Assembly: GCA_020850915.1 (NCBI GenBank)
Contig: JADZDV010000089.1
Coordinates: forward strand, 1-11,370
Reading direction: 5' to 3'
Source: Chloroflexota bacterium
Lineage (GTDB): Bacteria; Chloroflexota; UBA6077; JADZDV01
DNA length: 11,370 nt
Position numbers and translations under genes: made by a program. Shown piece by piece: positions 1 through 7,433 of this stretch; the first letter of the stretch is position 1; every line of letters begins with the position of its first letter. The notes under the pieces are model-generated. The model worked only from the letters and a program-made list of their open reading frames with translations. It searched no databases and was not told the DNA's origin.

Positions 1-262
1 CCCACCGCGCCGAGCGCGTGGCGCTTCAAGGGTAGCGAGGGGTGGCGGATGGATCAAGGCGAGTTTAGTCCCAACGTCGTTTTGTCCTGAGGTCGGTGTC
101 AGAAGGAGATAAGGCACAGAGGTCGAGCCGGGTCGGAGGTGTCCCGGGGGGCATGCCCCGCCGACGATTGGCACGACGTTCGTGCCAGATGTAGTTCTGG
201 CACGGGGTGGTGCCAAAAGTCTGGAGAGGCCAGGAGGGTCGACGCGGAGGTCGTCGCCGCGG
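1..262. other. Left-edge stretch with no convincing gene
   Basis: I find no reading frame with protein-like composition here; the frames that are open look like shadows. The stretch lies downstream of the DUF4357 fragment that ends at 263. It holds a 12-bp palindrome at 148-159 (GGGGCATGCCCC) and the two TGGCAC hairpins annotated separately. A GAAGGAGATA string near 103-112 resembles a ribosome-binding site but has no start codon at a usable distance. The stretch may be the 3' flank of the decayed gene, or the remains of a further element cut by the window edge. Confidence 0.5.
169..215. repeat. Two adjacent hairpins sharing TGGCAC/GTGCCA arms
   Basis: The first hairpin pairs TGGCACGA (169-176) with TCGTGCCA (180-187) around a 3-base loop. 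The second pairs TGGCAC (198-203) with GTGCCA (210-215) around a 6-base loop. The motif thus occurs four times in 47 bases, alternating in orientation. It sits about 50-95 bases past the stop of the DUF4357 fragment. It could act as a leftward terminator (no clear T-run follows), a regulator site, or a small REP-like repeat. Which of these it is cannot be told from one copy. Confidence 0.5.
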
Positions 263-565
263 TTAGGAAGACGTAATCGCAGCCTCCTGGATGGTTCTCA
301 ATGTCTGCCCGCTCATAGTTTTCCACTCCGTCCTGCCGTTTGCGGCGCGTCCGAGTATGACACCAGCCGCGGTGGACGGGGACGGGAGAATATAGTCCTG
401 AGTGAACACGAGACCCAGTCTGTCCGGCACGAGAACACCTTTGGATACGAGTTCTTTACGCGCAGTCCGGAGATAGGCGTGCATGGAGGGTGTCTCCGAA
501 GAGATTGCCCGTGAGCCCGGCAAATATACTTGACGTTCAACAGACCCGTATCCGAGGACATCCTG
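263..565 (-). pseudogene. C-terminal fragment of a GIY-YIG/DUF4357 protein
   Basis: This leftward frame ends at a natural TAA (265-263). Its sequence matches what I know of the C-terminal third of GIY-YIG nuclease family proteins with a DUF4357 domain. A helical lead-in (SETPSMHAYLRTARKELV) is followed by the DUF4357 signature: FTQDY, SPSTAAGVILGR, NGRTEW, and a final TIQEAA segment. Resemblance can be followed upstream through PGSRA to a GY pair coded at about 553-548. Beyond about 565 it is lost, some 35 bases before the stop of the neighbouring 149-aa gene. There is no start codon with a ribosome-binding site at a sensible place, and the N-terminal nuclease half lies 510 bases upstream (1326-1078). 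I therefore read it as a gene remnant. A separately translated DUF4357 protein starting at TTG 523 is less likely. Confidence 0.72.
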
Positions 566-599
566 TCTTTCGCGCGACGTTGACGGCGAATAGCATGGA

Positions 600-1049
600 C
601 TACTCTCTCATCTGCGTGACCTTCATAGCCAGGGAGAGTCGCTGCGGCGTCCAAGCTTGTCCATCATCGGCTCCGAGAATCAAATCGTGCTTGTTGCAGT
701 AGTAGAGGCGGTCACAAAGGCGCTTTCTTTCATCCACAATGGGTCGGAAGCGCGCGAGCCATTCGGTCGATTGCTTCTCCGCACGCCAATGGTCGATAAG
801 ACCTCCTATTGCAGCACCAATAAGCGCTCCCGGAAGGGCGCCTATCAGAAAAGCTGGCAAACCCACGAATATGCCGACGATGCAGAACACCGTCATCCAA
901 GTCTCCTGGCCGGCGCCCGGGCGGTACGGAATCTCTGGTGGCGCAAGCGTCGTTCGCAGTTCCGAACGGGGCTGCTGTTCTGCATAGACGGCGCTGACTT
1001 TTCGGACGTTCTCTGCATGTCCACACTCAGGGCAGACAGGATTTGCCAT
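600..1049 (-). CDS. Zinc-ribbon, two-helix membrane protein of unknown function (149 aa)
   Basis: This is an intact frame from ATG (1049-1047), preceded by CGGAGG five to six bases upstream, to TAG (602-600). The N-terminus has a CPECGH knuckle (C6, C9, H11), as in a zinc ribbon. Residues about 52-88 form one or two hydrophobic helices rich in Gly and Ala (LPGALIGAAIGGL), like glycine-zipper membrane segments. A basic and acidic region follows, with C112 and a CNKH motif (C118, H121) that could complete a second metal site. It is not a family I can name. The gene occupies nearly all of the gap between the two halves of the broken GIY-YIG/DUF4357 gene and lies on the same strand. It was therefore probably acquired by insertion or replacement in that gene. 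It may use the old promoter, or an internal one that I cannot see. Confidence 0.72.
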   Translation of the reverse strand: MANPVCPECGHAENVRKVSAVYAEQQPRSELRTTLAPPEIPYRPGAGQETWMTVFCIVGIFVGLPAFLIGALPGALIGAAIGGLIDHWRAEKQSTEWLARFRPIVDERKRLCDRLYYCNKHDLILGADDGQAWTPQRLSLAMKVTQMRE

Positions 1050-1077
1050 TACGCCTCCGAGCTAATCGCTTTTCTGT

Positions 1078-1326
1078 GCGCGCCTTCACGGGATCGCCTT
1101 CGCCGACGTAAATCTGTGGAGTGACCCATACTTCAGACAGTCCCTCGAGTACGTAAGCGGCAGTCCGGTCGACCTCTTTGCGTTGGCGCGCTTCCGTGAA
1201 CAGCGATCAGGGGAATACGAGACCGATTCCGGCCCAATTCGATTTCTCCACGAGCCTGATGCCGTCCGGATCACCGTTCGGCATGAAGATGCGTACTGTA
1301 TAAGCCCGGCTCTGGCTTGTGGTCAT
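1078..1326 (-). pseudogene. N-terminal fragment of a GIY-YIG nuclease, with in-frame stop
   Basis: The frame opens at ATG 1326 (MTTSQSRAYTVRIFMPNGDP) and reads through a segment typical of GIY-YIG/DUF4357 proteins (GIRLVEKSNWAGIGLVFP). It then meets TGA at 1209-1207. The same frame continues without a shift into SLFTEARQRKEVDRTAAYVLEG and IYVGEGDPVKAR, the two strands that carry the GIY and YIG motifs. Relatives usually have Arg after the VFP motif, so the TGA is most simply a CGA-to-TGA transition. Homology ends near 1078, before the part of the nuclease domain that supplies the remaining catalytic residues. Twenty-nine bases later the 149-aa gene starts. About 110-140 residues of the family are missing between this piece and the DUF4357 piece at 565-263. 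No strong ribosome-binding site precedes the ATG. Confidence 0.78.
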
Positions 1327-1501
1327 CAGGGTGGGACAACCGCCTTTTCACGACGCTTCAAACGTGCCGATAATTTGGCAGCACTAGAGCTCGATTGTCA
1401 ACTCAGGGGGCCGCTCGTCAACCAAAGGTCAATGGTGAGGGCTGGCGAGAAGATGGGAGGCGGACGATTACGGACCGCGCCCTGCTGTGACCTGCACGTT
1501 C

Positions 1502-1831
1502 TTAGCGCGGAGTGCTCGGAGTCGCTAGCTGGGATCTGAGCGCACGCTGTTCGCGTCGGAGCAGCTTCTCCAGCGGCAGGGGCTCGGTGCCCGGAGTTTG
1601 CCAGAGGACCGGCACGCTCGGCAGGTGGCTCCAGCGATCGAACGTGAGAAAGCCAACGATCTCGACTCCGACGATCGTCGACGTCTCCTCGGCGTTTGAA
1701 TCGACCGCACGGAGGAGGGCGAGGCGATCGTCAACTGGGTCTACGGTCCACTCAGGAGCGGGCTCCATGAGCACGGTCAGGACGTCAACGTCTGGCCCCG
1801 GCCATATGATGGAAGTTTTCACGAGCTCCAT
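1502..1831 (-). CDS. Hypothetical protein (109 aa)
   Basis: The ATG at 1831-1829 has GGAGG about six bases upstream, and the frame closes at TAA (1504-1502). The product is acidic in its first two thirds (MELVKTSIIWPGPDVDVLTV, then PAPEWTVDPVDDRLALL). It has a hydrophobic strand-like core (TIVGVEIVGFLTFDRW) and a basic C-terminal helix (LEKLLRREQRALRSQL). There is no signal peptide, membrane helix or catalytic motif. The layout (small, soluble, beta-rich, with a VGVEIVGF strand) faintly recalls DUF2283-type proteins often found near toxin-antitoxin genes, but the match is too weak to name. It is transcribed away from the DUF433/DUF5615 pair and towards the GIY-YIG remnant, 175 bases away. The composition and ribosome-binding site make it likely to be a real gene. 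Confidence 0.6.
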   Translation of the reverse strand: MELVKTSIIWPGPDVDVLTVLMEPAPEWTVDPVDDRLALLRAVDSNAEETSTIVGVEIVGFLTFDRWSHLPSVPVLWQTPGTEPLPLEKLLRREQRALRSQLATPSTPR

Positions 1832-2018
1832 ATCAGCCTCCGCGAGACTTTAGCCCTTGCCCTGTTGTGCGGTGTGGATATCATGGGCGGCTTGAGTTCA
1901 GTCACTCCGCTTGGTCTGTTGAGCATGGACACTCGCTGTGCGGGCCTGGTGCGAGGGCGATAGGATTCTCCCATGCACCACCGCCTCAGCTCGGTACGCG
2001 TTTCTGCCAGGAGAAGCT
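1832..2018. promoter_or_regulatory. Divergent intergenic region between the 109-aa gene and the DUF433 gene
   Basis: This 187-base gap separates two divergent genes and must hold both promoters. I see no hexamer pair with good spacing. TAGGAT at 1961-1966 is a possible rightward -10, but lacks a matching -35. The clear element is AGGAG at 2009-2013, five bases before the ATG at 2019. It fixes the start of the DUF433 gene over an upstream in-frame alternative at 1938. Confidence 0.35.
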
Positions 2019-2270
2019 ATGAATGACGAAGAGCTGCTCAGACGTATCACCTACAACCCGGAAATCTTTGGAGGGAAGCCCATCATTCGGGGACGGCGGC
2101 TCGCGGTGGAGCACGTTCTCGGCATGCTGGCGGCTGGAGATACGCCGGAGTCGCTGATCGAGGCTTATCCCTGGCTGGAACGGGAGGATATTCTCGCCTG
2201 CCTCGCGTATGCATACCAGGCTGTCGCGCATGAGCGATATGAGCCTCGCTTGACCTCCTCACCCACGTGA
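2019..2270 (+). CDS. DUF433 protein, putative antitoxin (83 aa)
   Basis: The product is a typical short DUF433 protein. It has RITYNPEIFGGKPIIRGRRLAVEHVLGML, with the conserved GKPxIRGxR element at residues about 19-27, followed by the AAGDTPESLIEAYPWLEREDI and LAYAYQAVA helices. The family folds as a winged or ribbon-helix-type DNA-binding protein and is commonly coded directly ahead of a DUF5615 PIN-like protein, in what is regarded as a type II toxin-antitoxin arrangement. The start at 2019 is set by AGGAG five bases upstream. The stop TGA (2268-2270) overlaps the GTG start of the next gene by four bases, so the two are translationally coupled. By analogy it would bind its partner and repress its own promoter; no operator is recognisable in the upstream gap. 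Confidence 0.85.
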   Translation: MNDEELLRRITYNPEIFGGKPIIRGRRLAVEHVLGMLAAGDTPESLIEAYPWLEREDILACLAYAYQAVAHERYEPRLTSSPT

Positions 2271-2611
2271 GGCTGCTGCTGGATTCTTGCATCTGGCATG
2301 GCGCCAGCGCCGAGCTGCGCGATCTGGGACACGATGTCGTCTGGGTTGGAGACTGGCCTGCGGACCCGGGCGATCAAGCTATCCTGGCCTTCGCTTACGG
2401 CGAGCAGCGTGTCCTGGTCACATTGGATCGCGACTTTGGAGAACTTGTGGTGCGTGGCGGCGAGCCACACGCGGGGATTATCAGGCTGGTTGGGGTGAGA
2501 GCTAGAGAGCAGGCTTCTCTCTGCAGCGAAGCGATCCAACGGCATGAGGCTCATCTGTTAAATCGCGCGATCGTGACCGCCGGTCCGCGATGGTTCCGAG
2601 TTCGTGGCTAG
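2267..2611 (+). CDS. DUF5615 PIN-like protein, putative toxin (114 aa)
   Basis: The GTG start overlaps the preceding TGA (GTGA). The product fits the DUF5615 PIN-like family: LLLDSC at the N-terminus (acidic D6), GHDVVWVGDWPADPGDQAIL with D36, and the hallmark VLVTLDRDFGEL with D54 and D56. These acidic residues would form the metal-binding centre of a PIN-type RNase, followed by a strand-helix tail (HAGIIRLVGV). Length is normal for the family (about 110-120 aa) and no motif is broken. It has no ribosome-binding site of its own, as expected for coupling to the DUF433 gene. The likely role is the RNase toxin of the pair. Activity has been shown for few members of this family, so the function remains inferred. 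Confidence 0.85.
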   Translation: MRLLLDSCIWHGASAELRDLGHDVVWVGDWPADPGDQAILAFAYGEQRVLVTLDRDFGELVVRGGEPHAGIIRLVGVRAREQASLCSEAIQRHEAHLLNRAIVTAGPRWFRVRG

Positions 2612-2693
2612 CGTCAAGGGGATGCCCCGTAGGTTGCGTGCCCGATTGGCTATCTGAATAAAGCACGCATTCTACTTCGGAGGGATAAGCGGC

Positions 2694-3839
2694 ATGTTGA
2701 AGATCACCGCGGTACGGACGACCCCTCTCCGCGCGGCGCTCGATGCGCCGTTCTGGTCGTCCGGGTTTGTGGGGATGGACCCGAAGTTCGGGATGCACGT
2801 CATGCGCTCCGTGCTGCTCGTCGAGGTCGAGACGGCGGACGGGCTGGTGGGGCTGGGGCAGTGCGTCTCGAGCGGGAAGAACCTCTCGGCGCTGGCGGCG
2901 TTCATCCAGGACGAGCTGGCGACGTACCTGATCGGCGAGGACGCCTTCGCGCGGGAGCGGCTCTGGGAGACGATGTACCGGGTGGTCTTCCCGTACGGGC
3001 GCAAGGGGCTGGCGATCACGGCGATGAGCGGGCTGGACATCGCCCTGTGGGACGTCGTCGGGAAGGCGCTCGACACGCCCATCTACCGGCTGCTCGGGGC
3101 GGCGCATGAGGCGCTGCCGGCCTACGCGAGCGTCGGGTTCTATGCTGAGGGCAAGGGGCTCAGGGAGCTGGAAGCCGAGATCAAGCGGGTCGTGGGGCTC
3201 GGGTTCCGCGCGGTCAAGATGAAGATCGGCTCGCTGCCGCTGGAGGAGGACCTGGAGCGGGTGGCTACCGTGCAGCGGGCGCTCCCGCCGGGGGCCGGGC
3301 TGATGGCGGACGCCAACCGCGCGTACGACCCGAAGACGGCGCTGCGGATGGCCGAGCGGCTGGAGGAGTACGACGTCCTGTTCTTCGAGGAGCCGACGAA
3401 CCCTGATGACCTGGAAGGGGCGGCGATGGTCGGGACGGGGAGCCCGGTGCCGATCGCGGGATACGAGACGGAGTACACGCGCTACGGCTTCCGGGAGCTG
3501 ATCACCCGGCGGGCGATCGACGTGGCGCAGCCGAACGTGACCTGGTGCGGAGGGATTACGGAAGGACGGAAGATCGGGGTCCTGGCGAGCAGCTTCCACC
3601 TGACGGTGGTGCCGCACACGTTCGGCTCGCCGCTGACGCTGATCTCGAACCTGCACCTGGCGGCCTCGCTGCCGAACGCCACGGCGGTGGAGTTCGACAT
3701 GACGGGAAATCCACTGATGCGGGAGTTGCTGGAGGAGGTGCCGAGGATTGACGCGGAGAGCCGGGTGGCATTGCCCCAGGGGCCGGGGCTGGGGGTGAGG
3801 CTGAACCGCGAGGCGGTGGAGAGGTGGAGAATTCGGTAG
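2694..3839 (+). CDS. Mandelate racemase/muconate lactonizing enzyme family protein
   Basis: A 381-aa enolase-superfamily enzyme, full length for the family. Residues about 1-130 form the capping domain and about 140-365 the barrel. The catalytic set of the mandelate-racemase branch is present: the KxK pair (K175, K177 in AVKMKIG), metal ligands D206 (MADAN), E232/E233 (FFEEP) and E258 (AGYETEYTRYGF), then D276 (IDVAQPN) and H308 (VVPHTF) as the His-Asp dyad, and E333 (AVEFD). Such enzymes abstract a proton next to a carboxylate with Mg2+ and then dehydrate, epimerise or lactonize; many handle sugar acids. The substrate cannot be read from the sequence. GGAGGG at 2679-2684 lies nine bases before the ATG. 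No transporter or sugar pathway gene accompanies it, and it converges on the aconitase gene. Confidence 0.88.
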   Translation: MLKITAVRTTPLRAALDAPFWSSGFVGMDPKFGMHVMRSVLLVEVETADGLVGLGQCVSSGKNLSALAAFIQDELATYLIGEDAFARERLWETMYRVVFPYGRKGLAITAMSGLDIALWDVVGKALDTPIYRLLGAAHEALPAYASVGFYAEGKGLRELEAEIKRVVGLGFRAVKMKIGSLPLEEDLERVATVQRALPPGAGLMADANRAYDPKTALRMAERLEEYDVLFFEEPTNPDDLEGAAMVGTGSPVPIAGYETEYTRYGFRELITRRAIDVAQPNVTWCGGITEGRKIGVLASSFHLTVVPHTFGSPLTLISNLHLAASLPNATAVEFDMTGNPLMRELLEEVPRIDAESRVALPQGPGLGVRLNREAVERWRIR

Positions 3840-3854
3840 GCCCCCATCCCCTGG

Positions 3855-3882
3855 CCCCTTCCCCCGCGCACGGGGGAAGGGG
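3855..3882. terminator. 12-bp perfect hairpin with CGCA loop
   Basis: CCCCTTCCCCCG (3855-3866) pairs perfectly with CGGGGGAAGGGG (3871-3882) around a 4-base loop. It begins 15 bases after the stop of the enolase-superfamily gene. The stem is very stable but no T-run follows, so it is not a textbook intrinsic terminator. Similar C/G runs are dispersed in many Chloroflexota intergenic regions, so it may be a copy of a genome-wide repeat that also ends transcription. Confidence 0.55.
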
Positions 3883-3891
3883 AGTATGTAA

Positions 3892-3927
3892 TGAAAGGGG
3901 CGGCCGCTGCAGCGGCCGCCCCTTTCA
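3892..3927. terminator. 36-bp perfect palindrome between convergent genes
   Basis: Bases 3892-3927 are fully self-complementary, with the centre at 3909/3910 (CTGCAG). The arms run TGAAAGGGGCGGCCGCTG, so the RNA would form a long hairpin ending in A- or U-bearing base pairs. It stands 20 bases past the stop of aconitase (read leftwards) and 53 bases past the stop of the enolase-superfamily gene. That placement fits a bidirectional terminator. The A-tract before the G-run on one side becomes a U-tract at the foot of the stem for either direction. It contains two NotI sites flanking a PstI site purely through its symmetry. Confidence 0.65.
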
Positions 3928-3946
3928 AATAACCGGGAAGGGAACG

Positions 3947-6682
<2,736 letters not shown>

Positions 6683-6702
6683 CGTCGGCTCCAACTCTCC
6701 AT

Positions 6703-6722
6703 AGAGACGTCCCAAGAGACGT
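6703..6722. repeat. Direct repeat AGAGACGT x2 before acnA
   Basis: AGAGACGT occurs at 6703-6710 and again at 6715-6722, one helical turn apart (12 bases), 21-40 bases upstream of the acnA start codon. On the acnA strand it reads ACGTCTCT. The position fits a regulator site or a leader element, but two 8-base copies can also arise by chance. Confidence 0.3.
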
Positions 6723-7098
6723 GCGCTGGCCGTCCTCGACCCGGTGCGCTCTGCGGAGTGGTCACCGGTCCGCCCGTGCTCATGCTTCAGAATTACTGTA
6801 CCCCTTTGGAAGAGCGCGCGCCGAGGTGGGGGATGGTACGCGCTTGCGTGGGTTCGGATGGCGGGACGCTGAACCGTCAGAGCGCTGCGCTGAGGTCACT
6901 CCAGGGAGGATGTGAGGCTTCCAGGAGGGCGCTCCTCCTTGCGCGGGTCATTGGTGGCGCTGATGTGGAGCACACGAGAGGCACTCGCCATGATGTAGAC
7001 GTCGCACTGGCGGTCCAGTGGCGTGTAACTCATCTGCCTTGAAGCTTACCGTCCTGGGGTCGTCTGTACGCGACTGTCATCCAGGGAAGCGTGCAAGA

Positions 7099-7142
7099 AC
7101 AACCGATTAGTCTCCCTGCCACTCTCGACCACAATCGGTTGT
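7099..7142. repeat. 10-bp perfect inverted repeat, 24-base spacer
   Basis: ACAACCGATT (7099-7108) and AATCGGTTGT (7133-7142) are exact complements separated by 24 bases. It lies roughly 220 bases upstream of the candidate sigma-factor promoter and 420 bases from the acnA start. It could be a regulator site with widely spaced half-sites, or the foot of an RNA stem. In its GC-rich setting the AT-balanced arm sequence stands out. Confidence 0.5.
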
Positions 7143-7187
7143 GGCGTGAGGTGTGGCAGAAGCGGTCAGTCCGCCATGCGACCAGGA

Positions 7188-7210
7188 GGACACCACACAG
7201 TGTTGTGTCC
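7188..7210. repeat. 23-base near-perfect palindrome
   Basis: The arms 7188-7198 (GGACACCACAC) and 7200-7210 (GTGTTGTGTCC) pair at ten of eleven positions around the single base 7199. The compact two-fold symmetry is typical of an operator for a dimeric repressor, though an RNA hairpin is also possible. It lies about 150 bases upstream of the candidate sigma-factor promoter. Confidence 0.45.
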
Positions 7211-7284
7211 ACGCGAGACTCTAACGCGGCGGTTGTGCCAGAGAGGGCTGAATTCGCGTGATCAGCGGGGCCGCTCCCTCTGGT

Positions 7285-7315
7285 CCCCCGAGCCTCCTGC
7301 AACAGTGTTCGGGGG
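7285..7315. repeat. 7-bp inverted repeat (CCCCCGA/TCGGGGG)
   Basis: CCCCCGA (7285-7291) pairs with TCGGGGG (7309-7315) across a 17-base loop, just upstream of the candidate sigma-factor promoter. The stem is short and GC-only, so chance is plausible; I list it because it is the third inverted repeat in the same gap. Confidence 0.3.
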
Positions 7316-7336
7316 CGCCCGATCGCTGTCGATTGC

Positions 7337-7365
7337 TGGAACAGGGCACCCGGGGGCGATATACT
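7337..7365 (+). promoter_or_regulatory. Candidate promoter of the sigma/anti-sigma operon
   Basis: TATACT (7360-7365) matches five of six bases of the housekeeping -10 element in otherwise GC-rich DNA. TGGAAC (7337-7342) lies 17 bases upstream. It is a poor -35 hexamer but contains GGAAC, the usual -35 core of ECF promoters, so autoregulation is conceivable. Initiation near 7372 would give an mRNA leader of about 60 bases to the GTG at 7434, but almost none to the GTGs at 7380 or 7386. Confidence 0.35.
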
Positions 7366-7433
7366 GGCTGGGATACCGAGTGCTTGTGAACCAACCAGAC
7401 GCGGGCAGCCAGTGGGCAGGTGAGGATATCGGC

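Larger units (their letters stand above)
6683..7433. other. 750-base non-coding stretch between acnA and the sigma-factor gene
   Basis: No frame on either strand has convincing protein-like composition, and the open frames are rich in Arg, Gly and Ser as expected of random GC-rich DNA. No tRNA signature is visible. The stretch must carry the leftward aconitase promoter and the rightward sigma-factor promoter. It contains the AGAGACGT direct repeat (6703-6710, 6715-6722) and an AT-rich island around 6787-6800 that includes TACAGT on the minus strand. It also contains the inverted repeats at 7099-7142, 7188-7210 and 7285-7315 listed separately. Its length and structure would suit a long regulated leader or a small RNA, but nothing in it matches a riboswitch I know. 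Confidence 0.5.

Noticed and set aside
169..187. TGGCACG followed by TCGTGC as a sigma-54 promoter
   Set aside because: The -24 part fits, but the -12 part lacks the TTGC core at the right spacing. The sequence is explained by the inverted repeat, and no activator gene is nearby.
182..514. Rightward 110-codon open frame
   Set aside because: It lies opposite the DUF4357 fragment, has Arg/Ser-rich random composition and no ribosome-binding site.
1372..1401. TTGACA (minus strand, 1401-1396) as a promoter for the GIY-YIG remnant
   Set aside because: The -35 hexamer is perfect, but the best -10 candidate at 18 bases (CAAATT) is poor and the better AAATTA/AATTAT lie 19-20 bases away. I could not support it as a promoter.
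1183..1539. Rightward 118-codon open frame
   Set aside because: The protein-like look of its first part is the mirror of the GIY-YIG fragment on the other strand, where the family motifs are found. Its second half has no features.
2502..3656. Leftward 384-codon open frame across the enolase-superfamily gene
   Set aside because: It is rich in Arg, Pro and His, as is usual for the antisense of GC-rich genes, while the + strand frame has every catalytic motif.
3900..3919. NotI-PstI-NotI arrangement as a cloning linker or vector join
   Set aside because: The sites are an automatic result of the longer natural palindrome, whose symmetry extends well beyond them, and it sits where a terminator is expected.
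7030..7302. Leftward 90-codon open frame in the non-coding stretch
   Set aside because: It spans two inverted repeats, has no ribosome-binding site and no recognisable composition, so I do not call it a gene.
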